Shown one piece after another: positions 1 through 5,305 of a stretch of 6,459 bases of DNA. Origin of the DNA: DALYLB01 sp033763135 (lineage in GTDB: Bacteria > Acidobacteriota > Blastocatellia > RBC074). The notes beneath the pieces are model-generated. The model was not told the DNA's origin. It worked only from the letters and a program-made list of their open reading frames with translations, and ran no database searches. The first letter of the stretch is position 1. Every line of letters begins with the position of its first letter. Location of the stretch: NCBI GenBank assembly GCA_033763135.1, contig JANRKY010000254.1, positions 1 to 6,459 of the forward strand, given 5' to 3'. The translations under genes and the position numbers were made by a program.

Positions 1-98
1 TACTGGCCATCGTGGACGCGCTTGATGACCATCCGGTGGAAGAACTCCGGCAAATGGCACAACTGGTCAACCAAACAGTCGGGCTGACGCCTCTATGA
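1..98 (+). CDS. C-terminal end of an unidentified protein (partial, 5' end outside window)
   Basis: An open frame enters from the left edge, with the first whole codon at base 3, and ends at TGA 96-98. Its 31 residues read LAIVDALDDHPVEELRQMAQ, then LVNQTVGLTPL. The composition is that of a soluble, amphipathic helical C-terminus, and third positions are moderately GC-rich, which fits coding. I do not recognise the family. It does not look like the end of a MacB-type permease or an adaptor protein, so a partnership with the downstream ATPase gene is not supported. The fragment is too short to exclude a chance open frame. Confidence 0.42.
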   Translation, partial: LAIVDALDDHPVEELRQMAQLVNQTVGLTPL

Positions 99-141
99 CA
101 TTCTCAATTTCTCAAAGAACTTGTGAAGTGATTAATGGCGT

Positions 142-205
142 GAGCGACCCGCTCCGTGGCAATGGGCGAAATGGCGAGGTCCCGGTCGCTAACGCTCCCG
201 GTACC
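142..205. repeat. Small inverted-repeat element in the 137-base gap upstream of the ABC gene
   Basis: The gap 99-235 has no convincing gene. It contains a tight hairpin GAGCG-ACC-CGCTC at 142-154. AGCGACC at 143-149 recurs as its reverse complement GGTCGCT at 184-190. CCCGGT is directly repeated at 181-186 and 197-202, and GGTACC at 200-205 is a palindrome. The AT-richer stretch 99-137 before it could hold a promoter, but I found no pair of boxes good enough to call. The block resembles interspersed palindromic repeats of high-GC soil bacteria; that comparison is from memory. Confidence 0.4.
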
Positions 206-221
206 GCATGCGTCGCGAGAC

Positions 222-228
222 AGGAGGG
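222..228 (+). promoter_or_regulatory. Strong ribosome binding site for the ABC ATPase
   Basis: AGGAGGG lies 7 bases upstream of ATG 236 and is nearly a full anti-16S match. It fixes the start of the ATPase at 236 although the frame stays open back to an ATG at 95. It is the only clear Shine-Dalgarno sequence in the window; the other four genes lack one. Confidence 0.85.
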
Positions 229-235
229 ACGAACA

Positions 236-904
236 ATGATCCGATTGGAGAATGTCGAGAAGTTCTATCCACAGGGGCTGCAGAAATACTACGTGCTGCG
301 GCGGATCTCGCTGGAGATCAAGGCGGGGGAGTTCGTGTCGATCATGGGGCCGTCGGGGGCGGGGAAGTCGACGCTGCTGCACATCCTGGGGATGCACGAT
401 TCGGACTGGAGCGGGGAGTACTGGTTCGGGGAGGCGCCGATCCACAAGCTGAAGCAGAAGGAGCGGAACGAGGTGCGGAACCGGAACATCGGGTTCGTGT
501 TTCAGAGCTATCATTTGCTGGATCACCTGACGGTGTACGAGAATCTGGAGATCCCGCTCTCGTATCGGGACGTGAAGAAGGGGGAGCGCGAGGCGATCGT
601 CGGGGACGTGCTCGACAAGTTTCAGATGGTGGGAAAGAAGGACCTCTATCCGACGCAGCTCTCCGGCGGGCAGCAGCAGCTCGTCGGCGTCGCCCGCGCC
701 GTGATCGCGAATCCGAAGATGATCCTCGCCGACGAACCGACGGGAAACCTCCACTCCTCGCAGGGCCGCGAGATCATGGAGATGTTCAAAAAACTGAACG
801 ACGAGGGCACGACGATCGTCCAGGTGACGCACTCGGAGCAGAACGCGGGCTACGGCAACCGGGTGATCAATCTGGCCGACGGCTGGATGGCGAACGAAAT
901 TTAA
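236..904 (+). CDS. ABC transporter ATP-binding protein, MacB/LolD type
   Basis: This 222-residue protein is a stand-alone nucleotide-binding subunit that would hydrolyse ATP on the cytoplasmic face to power a separate FtsX/MacB-like permease, in efflux or lipoprotein release. The sequence shows Walker A GPSGAGKS (38-45), Q-loop Gln90, signature LSGGQ (142-146), Walker B ILADEP with Glu167, and H-loop His199. Length is usual for the LolD/MacB ATPase family. Two residues are unusual. The D-loop reads GNLHS (170-174) where the family normally has GNLDS. The signature continues QQQLV where QQQRV is usual. The start is set by the ribosome site at 222-228. No permease or adaptor gene follows; the next genes are a sigma-54 regulator and a kinase, a grouping that suggests a regulated export system. 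The substrate cannot be told from the sequence. The stop codon lies inside a 16-bp palindrome (895-910). Confidence 0.93.
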   Translation: MIRLENVEKFYPQGLQKYYVLRRISLEIKAGEFVSIMGPSGAGKSTLLHILGMHDSDWSGEYWFGEAPIHKLKQKERNEVRNRNIGFVFQSYHLLDHLTVYENLEIPLSYRDVKKGEREAIVGDVLDKFQMVGKKDLYPTQLSGGQQQLVGVARAVIANPKMILADEPTGNLHSSQGREIMEMFKKLNDEGTTIVQVTHSEQNAGYGNRVINLADGWMANEI

Positions 905-910
905 ATTTCG
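895..910. repeat. Perfect 16-bp AT-rich palindrome over the ABC stop codon
   Basis: CGAAATTTAAATTTCG equals its own reverse complement and contains the TAA stop at 902-904. It could be a protein binding site or a coincidence. With no loop it is a poor RNA hairpin. A related TTAAATT recurs at 1109-1115 just before the next gene. Confidence 0.5.
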
Positions 911-920
911 GAAAGGGGAT

Positions 921-1078
921 CTCTCGCGAAGACGCGAAGACGCAAAGAAGAGGAAGCCCCGGTTTCTGCCTTCTTCGCGTCTTTTTTCGAGTGCGCGGCT
1001 CGGGCGTTTGAACTGAAAACCAGGACGCGAAGAAGACTGGTCATCACTCTGCTTCGCGCCTTCGCGTCTTCGCGTGAG
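921..1078. repeat. Nested inverted repeats filling the ABC-regulator spacer
   Basis: The spacer 905-1119 has no supported gene. Its outer arms are 921-952 and 1047-1078, 32 bases each with 28 matching when one is reverse-complemented. An inner perfect 12-bp pair, CTTCTTCGCGTC (970-981) and GACGCGAAGAAG (1024-1035), is nested inside. The arms are built from iterations of a GACGCGAA(A/G) motif. Translated, they give the SREDAKTQR-like peptide often seen in spurious annotated proteins, which marks a widespread intergenic repeat rather than a gene; that comparison is from memory. The first arm starts 16 bases after the ABC stop. It could act as an mRNA 3'-end structure or partial terminator, but no U-tract is present. 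Confidence 0.75.
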
Positions 1079-1119
1079 GCCAACCCACGGGCGCCGTGGC
1101 GACGTGAATTAAATTCCAT

Positions 1120-2478
1120 ATGAAATCAACACCGAGAATCTTGATCGCGGATGACCAGCAGGATGTGCTGGAGGCGCTGCGTCTGTTATTGAAGGGCGAG
1201 GGGTTTCAGATCGAGACGGCGGCGTCGCCGGAGCGGATTCTCGCGGCGATCGATGCGCGGGATTTCGATGTGGCGCTGATCGATCTGAACTACACGCGGG
1301 ACACGACGTCGGGGCAGGAGGGATTGGATCTGCTGACGCGGATCCAGATGATCGACGCGACGCTGCCGGTGGTCGTGATGACGGCGTGGGGGAGCGTGGA
1401 CGTGGCGGTCGAGGCGATGCGGCGCGGGGCGCGGGATTTCATTCAGAAGCCGTGGGAGAACGCGCGGCTGCTGAGCATTCTCTGGACGCAGGCGGAGCTG
1501 GGACAGGCGCTGCGCAAGGGGCAGCGGCTGGAGGCCGAGAATCAACTGCTGCGCGGGGGCTTGAGTTCGAAGCTGATCGCGGAGGCGCCGGCGATGCAGC
1601 CGATTCTGCAGGTGGTCGCGCGGGTGGCGCCGTCGGACGCGAACGTGCTGATCACGGGCGAGAACGGGACGGGGAAGGGGCTGGTCTCGCAGGTGCTTCA
1701 TTCGATCTCGCATCGGGCAAGCCGGCCGCTGGTGACGGTCAACGTCGGCGGGCTGTCGGAGGGGGTGTTCGAGAGCGAGCTGTTCGGCCACATCAAGGGG
1801 GCGTTCACGGACGCGAAGACGGATCGCGTGGGGCGCTTCGAGCTGGCGGACGAGGGGACGCTCTTTCTGGACGAGATCGCGAACATCACGCTTCCACAGC
1901 AGGCCAAGCTGCTGCGCGTGCTCGAAACGGGCGAGTTCGAGCGCGTGGGCTCTTCCAAGACGAAGAAGGTGAACGTGCGGATCGTCTCGGCGACGAACGC
2001 CGATCTGCAGGCCGAGGTGGCGGCGGGGCGGTTCCGGCAGGATCTGCTCTTCCGGTTGAACACGGTCGAGATCCGGATGCCGGCGCTGCGCGATCGCCGC
2101 GAAGACATCCCGCTGCTCGCGGCCCATTTTCTCAAACAGCACGCGGCGCGCTATCGCAAGCTGGTGACGAGTTTCGACCCGGTCGCGCTGACGGCGCTGA
2201 CCGATCACGCCTGGCCCGGCAATGTCCGCGAACTCGACCACGCGATCGAGCGCGCCGTCCTGATGGCGCAGGGCACGATCGTCAAGGCCGCGGACCTGGG
2301 GCTCTATCAATCCTCCGACGGTTCGCCCCGCCTCGACGACATGAGCCTCGAAGAGGTCGAATGCTATCTCATCCGCCGCACGCTGGCCCGCTTCGACGGC
2401 AACGTCAGCAAGGCCGCCGAGACCCTCGGCCTGAGCCGCAGCGCCCTCTATCGGCGCCTGGAGAAGTTTGGGCTGTGA
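1120..2478 (+). CDS. Sigma-54-dependent response regulator (NtrC family, REC-AAA+-Fis)
   Basis: This 452-residue activator of sigma-54 RNA polymerase has three domains. The receiver (about 5-125) has acidic pair Asp11/Asp12, probable phospho-acceptor Asp55 in VALIDLN, Thr88 and Lys110. A short insertion, YTRDTTSGQEG, follows the acceptor. The AAA+ domain (about 150-385) has Walker A GENGTGKG (180-187), the sigma-54 contact loop GAFTDA (227-232), Walker B TLFLDE (247-252), and the RQDLLFR segment (306-312). The Fis-type helix-turn-helix occupies about 425-450 (GNVSKAAETLGLSRSALYRR). Two motif letters differ from the common form: GAFTDA for GAFTGA and GKG for GKE after Walker A. The helix-turn-helix, receiver and ATPase core are complete, so it should be active. 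ATG 1120 gives a canonical receiver start, although no Shine-Dalgarno sequence is visible. The next gene is the probable cognate kinase. Targets are unknown; I found no convincing sigma-54 promoter in this window. Confidence 0.96.
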   Translation: MKSTPRILIADDQQDVLEALRLLLKGEGFQIETAASPERILAAIDARDFDVALIDLNYTRDTTSGQEGLDLLTRIQMIDATLPVVVMTAWGSVDVAVEAMRRGARDFIQKPWENARLLSILWTQAELGQALRKGQRLEAENQLLRGGLSSKLIAEAPAMQPILQVVARVAPSDANVLITGENGTGKGLVSQVLHSISHRASRPLVTVNVGGLSEGVFESELFGHIKGAFTDAKTDRVGRFELADEGTLFLDEIANITLPQQAKLLRVLETGEFERVGSSKTKKVNVRIVSATNADLQAEVAAGRFRQDLLFRLNTVEIRMPALRDRREDIPLLAAHFLKQHAARYRKLVTSFDPVALTALTDHAWPGNVRELDHAIERAVLMAQGTIVKAADLGLYQSSDGSPRLDDMSLEEVECYLIRRTLARFDGNVSKAAETLGLSRSALYRRLEKFGL

Positions 2479-2503
2479 GGCGCCTTTGCCGAGAAGAGGG
2501 ATG

Positions 2504-2583
2504 ACGGAACAAACGGAAAAAACGGAACAAACGGAGCCTTTCCGGTTGCGTTCCGTTTGTTCCGTCTTTTCCGTTTGTTCCGT
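2504..2583. repeat. 80-base hairpin of four 14-bp units between regulator and kinase
   Basis: Arms 2504-2535 and 2552-2583 are 32 bases each and pair at 31 of 32 positions, with a 16-base loop. Each arm is two direct copies of ACGGAACAAACGGA (or its complement) separated by four bases, so the unit occurs four times, two in each orientation. The hairpin starts 25 bases after the regulator stop and ends 21 bases before the kinase start. In RNA it would form a very stable stem between two genes expected to be co-expressed. It might set the ratio of regulator to kinase or protect the upstream mRNA. There is no clean U-tract, so I do not call it a terminator. Confidence 0.85.
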
Positions 2584-2604
2584 TTAGCTGGTTTTTCCCT
2601 GCTT

Positions 2605-4044
2605 ATGAAGCTGCTCGGGTTGCGAATCTTTGGCGAGTACGATCCCGCGAAGGAGCGGGAGTCGCTCTCCATTACGAATCATCCGTCGACGCGGACGGGC
2701 GGGATCAAGCCGTTGCCGCCGTCGCTGCAGCCGCGGACGATCAGCTATGACCGGCGGATCTGGCTGATGGCGTTCTTCACGGGCTTTCCCGGGGCGCTGG
2801 TGGGGCTGTGGCTGCTCTGGGCGGGCGAATATACGCCGAAGGTGCAGTGGACGCTGACGGTCTTCATTCTGACATTCTGGCTGGGGTGCGCGTACGCCCT
2901 GCGCGAGCGGGTCGTGATGCCGCTCCAGACGCTGTCGAACCTGCTGGCGGCGCTTCGCGAGGGGGACTATTCGATCCGGGGCCGCGTGAACCGCAAGGAC
3001 GATCCGCTGGGCGACGTCGTCCGCGAAGTCAATGAGCTGAGCGCGACGCTGCGCCGCCAGCGGTTGGGCGCGCTGGAGGCGACGGCGCTGCTGCGGACCG
3101 TGATGAACGAGATCGAGGTGGCGATCTTCGCGTTCGACGGCGAGCGGCGATTGCGGCTGGTCAATCGTGCGGCGGAACGATTGCTCGACCGCCCGGCGGA
3201 GCAACTGCTCGGCAAGACGGCGGACGAGCTGCGCATGGAGGATTGTCTCGACGGCGAGGCGGCGCGGACGCTGCAGCGCGGCTTCCCGGGCGGGCTCGGA
3301 CGCTGGGGCATGCGGCGCAGCGCCTTTCGCGAAGGCGGCAAGCCGCACCAGCTCGTCGTGCTCGCCGATCTGAGCCGCGCGCTTCGCGAAGAGGAGCGTC
3401 TGGCCTGGCAGCGGCTCGTGCGCGTCCTTGGCCACGAGCTGAACAACTCTCTCGCGCCGATCAAGTCGATCGCCGGCAGCCTCGAAAGCCTGCTCCAGCG
3501 CGATCCCCGGCCCGCCGACTGCGAAGAGGATCTCGCCCGCGGCCTCTCGATCATCAGCGCGCGCGCCGAGGCGCTCAATCGATTCATGACGGCCTACGCA
3601 CAACTGGCCAAGCTCCCGCAACCTGACCTGAAGACGATGGAGATCGGCCCCTGGGTCCGGCAGGTCGCCGGCCTCGAAACGCGCCTCCGGGTCGACGTTC
3701 TCGCGGGCCCCGAATCCTTTGTGCAGGGCGATCGCGATCAGCTCGAACAGGTGCTGATCAATCTGCTGCGCAACGCCGTCGACGCCTCGTCCGAAACGGG
3801 CGGCGGCGTCTCGGTGACCTGGGAGCGCGCGGGCGGCTTCGTCGAGGTCCTCGTCCGCGACGAAGGCCCCGGCCTCTCGAACACCGCGAATCTCTTCGTC
3901 CCCTTTTTCACCACCAAACCCGGCGGCTCCGGCATCGGCCTCGCCCTCAGCCGCCAGATCGCCGAAGGCCACGGCGGCGCCCTCACCCTCGAAAATCGCG
4001 CCTCGGGCCGCGGCTGCGAAGCGCGGCTGCGGTTGCCGCTATGA
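2605..4044 (+). CDS. Membrane sensor histidine kinase (HAMP-PAS-HisKA-HATPase, NtrY-like)
   Basis: This protein autophosphorylates on a histidine and probably passes the phosphate to the sigma-54 regulator encoded just upstream. The 479 residues have a 50-residue cytoplasmic N-terminus, membrane helices at about 52-73 and 83-99, a HAMP-like linker (about 100-155), and a PAS-like region (about 165-255). The phospho-acceptor is His277 in LGHELNN, followed by the N box LLRNAVDA (387-394), G1 DEGPGL (419-424), F box FVPFFTTK (431-438), and G2 GSGIGLAL (441-448). All catalytic boxes are intact. The segment between the helices is only about ten residues, so there is no periplasmic sensor domain. 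The frame is open back to an ATG at 2557, but that extension (MFRLFRLFRLAG) is translated hairpin arm, so ATG 2605 is preferred. No Shine-Dalgarno sequence precedes either start. Its transmitter resembles NtrY-type kinases. Confidence 0.93.
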   Translation: MKLLGLRIFGEYDPAKERESLSITNHPSTRTGGIKPLPPSLQPRTISYDRRIWLMAFFTGFPGALVGLWLLWAGEYTPKVQWTLTVFILTFWLGCAYALRERVVMPLQTLSNLLAALREGDYSIRGRVNRKDDPLGDVVREVNELSATLRRQRLGALEATALLRTVMNEIEVAIFAFDGERRLRLVNRAAERLLDRPAEQLLGKTADELRMEDCLDGEAARTLQRGFPGGLGRWGMRRSAFREGGKPHQLVVLADLSRALREEERLAWQRLVRVLGHELNNSLAPIKSIAGSLESLLQRDPRPADCEEDLARGLSIISARAEALNRFMTAYAQLAKLPQPDLKTMEIGPWVRQVAGLETRLRVDVLAGPESFVQGDRDQLEQVLINLLRNAVDASSETGGGVSVTWERAGGFVEVLVRDEGPGLSNTANLFVPFFTTKPGGSGIGLALSRQIAEGHGGALTLENRASGRGCEARLRLPL

Positions 4045-4051
4045 AGAAGTT

Positions 4052-4164
4052 GTCGGTTGTCGGTTGCCGGTTGTCGGTTCGTTTAGCCTTCAGCAGGTCT
4101 TTCCCGAATCAAGCCCTGGCAATCGGGACACTGGCAGCAAAGAAACTGACAACCGACAACCGAC
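4052..4164. repeat. Inverted repeat of TTGTCGG units between convergent genes
   Basis: The region between the two convergent stops (4045-4163) holds no gene. Arms 4052-4072 and 4144-4164 match at 19 of 21 bases in inverted orientation. Both consist of a short tandem GTCGGTT(G) unit; on the left side it continues to 4079. The right arm ends on the first base of the prepilin peptidase stop codon, and the left arm begins 7 bases after the kinase stop. The central part contains further short complements (CCCGA at 4108-4112 with TCGGG at 4125-4129). It may act as a bidirectional 3'-end structure. Such GTCGGTTGTCGGTT tracts recur in intergenic DNA of many bacteria, from memory. Confidence 0.75.
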
Positions 4165-5249
4165 TACCTGATCAGCATAAGCAGCAAGGTTGCGATACCG
4201 AGGCAGACGCCGAAGGGGAGGGCGGTCTTCATGCCGCCTTTGGCGCGGAGCATGAGCGTCAGGCCGATGGCGGCGCCGAGGATCGAGCTGAGCAGGAGGA
4301 CGCTGAAGGCAGCGTACCAGCCGAGGAAGGCGCCGATGGCGCACATCATCTTGACATCGCCGAGGCCCATGCCCTCCGCGCCGCGGAGGAAGAAATAGAT
4401 CGTCCGCATCCACCAGATTGCGCCGCCGCCGAAGAGGGCGCCCCAGAAGGCGCGCCAGAGGCCGTCGTAGGCGGCTTCGCCGCGCGGCGCGTTCGCGGGG
4501 CCGGCGCTCAGCAGCAGCGCGGCCCAGGCGACGGCGGCGGCCAGTCCGAGGAGCATGGTCGCGTGGATCGTGCGGTCGCTGCGGCGGGCTTTGGCCTCCT
4601 CCGCGGCGAGATCTTCCTCGGCGATCTCTTCCCATTCGAGATAGCGATCGAAGAGCGCCGGGTCGAGCCGGTCGAGCAGCCAGAGGACCGGCGCGGCCGC
4701 GGCGATCAGCAGCCCGCCGATCAGGGCGGCGCGCGCGGGCGAGAAGTCCGCCGGCGGCCCCCCGAACCGCAGCGAGAAGCCGAACTCGAAGCCCGGCGCG
4801 CGGCCGAACGCGCCCACGAACGCCGCCGCGAGCACCGCGAAGAGCATGGTCGGATAGGTGATTCGATCCGGCAGAATCTGATGGCGCGCGTCGATGAAGA
4901 TCAGCGCGATCATGGCCGCGGCGAAGATCGCTTCGAGGACCGATTGCGCATCCGCGCCGCCGCGGAGGACGAGCGCAACGAAGAGCGCCGCCGTCAGCAG
5001 CTCAACGAGCGGATATTGGATCGGGATCGCGGCGCGGCACGCGCGACACCTTCCACGCAGCAGCAGCCAGCTCAGCGCCGGGATGTTGTCGATCGCCCGA
5101 ATCGGCTCTTTGCACTGCGGACAGCGCGATCCGGGGCGGAGAATCGACGCGCCCAGCGGAATTCGATGGATGACGACGTTGAGAAAACTGCCGATGGCCA
5201 GACCGAAGAGCGCGGCGAGCGTCGCATAAATCACGAGCGGCAGATCCAT
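4164..5249 (-). CDS. pilD: Prepilin peptidase / N-methyltransferase (A24 family, PilD-like)
   Basis: This inner-membrane aspartic protease cleaves the leader of type IV prepilins or type II pseudopilins and N-methylates the new N-terminus. The 361-residue protein opens with a membrane helix containing the signature AIGSFLNVVIHRIP (18-31). A zinc-type pair follows, CPQC (43-46) and CRAC (68-71), with IPIQYPLVE (75-83). The two catalytic aspartates are Asp120 in FIDARHQILPD and Asp298 in GMGLGDVK, the GxGD motif. Several hydrophobic helices surround them. Typical PilD proteins are about 260-290 residues with roughly 60-65 residues between the aspartates; here the gap is 178. The extra part includes an acidic, charged stretch (about 193-228) between helices. 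ATG 5249 was chosen because the protein then starts just before the first helix; ATG 5273 is possible, and neither has a Shine-Dalgarno sequence. No pilus genes lie nearby. The gene is divergent from the glycosyltransferase. Confidence 0.94.
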   Translation of the reverse strand: MDLPLVIYATLAALFGLAIGSFLNVVIHRIPLGASILRPGSRCPQCKEPIRAIDNIPALSWLLLRGRCRACRAAIPIQYPLVELLTAALFVALVLRGGADAQSVLEAIFAAAMIALIFIDARHQILPDRITYPTMLFAVLAAAFVGAFGRAPGFEFGFSLRFGGPPADFSPARAALIGGLLIAAAAPVLWLLDRLDPALFDRYLEWEEIAEEDLAAEEAKARRSDRTIHATMLLGLAAAVAWAALLLSAGPANAPRGEAAYDGLWRAFWGALFGGGAIWWMRTIYFFLRGAEGMGLGDVKMMCAIGAFLGWYAAFSVLLLSSILGAAIGLTLMLRAKGGMKTALPFGVCLGIATLLLMLIR

Positions 5250-5305
5250 TTCGGCTAGAAGGTTTCCGGACATTTGTGTAAAGTCTCGCGGCGATGGCCA
5301 GTCCA
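5250..5305. promoter_or_regulatory. Short divergent intergenic region, presumed to carry both promoters
   Basis: Only 56 bases separate the two divergent start codons chosen here, and 20 if the upstream alternatives 5273 and 5294 are used. The region is locally AT-richer (about 5259-5283) than its surroundings. Promoters for both genes must lie here or inside the opposite gene. TAAAGT at 5279-5284 is a possible weak -10 box for the + strand gene, but no convincing -35 partner is visible. This is an inference from gene layout. Confidence 0.3.

Noticed and set aside
54..75. TGGCAC as the -24 box of a sigma-54 promoter.
   Set aside because: No TTGC-type -12 element lies at the required spacing.
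95..235. A 47-residue N-terminal extension of the ABC ATPase starting at ATG 95.
   Set aside because: It runs through intergenic repeat DNA, and a near-perfect ribosome site at 222-228 marks ATG 236, where the family's canonical N-terminus begins.
901..1115. TTAAATT on both sides of the nested repeat as a target-site duplication.
   Set aside because: The copies lie about 14 and 30 bases from the repeat arms, are AT-only, and one is part of a palindrome, so chance is likely. It is mentioned only as support to be tested.
901..1119. A 72-residue minus-strand open frame (contains SREDAKARS) in the spacer.
   Set aside because: It is translated inverted-repeat DNA. This peptide pattern is a familiar artefact of intergenic repeats.
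1186..2310. Long minus-strand open frame opposite the response regulator.
   Set aside because: It is an Arg/His-rich low-complexity shadow of a gene with intact REC, AAA+ and Fis motifs.
2504..2600. The hairpin after the regulator as an intrinsic terminator.
   Set aside because: The stem is AT-rich and long, has no GC-rich core, and is followed by mixed sequence rather than a run of T.
2584..3972. Long minus-strand open frame opposite the kinase.
   Set aside because: It is a shadow frame in high-GC DNA with no recognisable domain; the + strand kinase is complete.
4041..5258. A 405-codon open frame on the + strand overlapping the kinase stop by four bases.
   Set aside because: It is antisense to the prepilin peptidase, is Arg/Glu/Ala-rich as expected for a shadow frame in high-GC DNA, and begins in the GTCGGTTG repeat. 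The minus-strand frame has all catalytic motifs.
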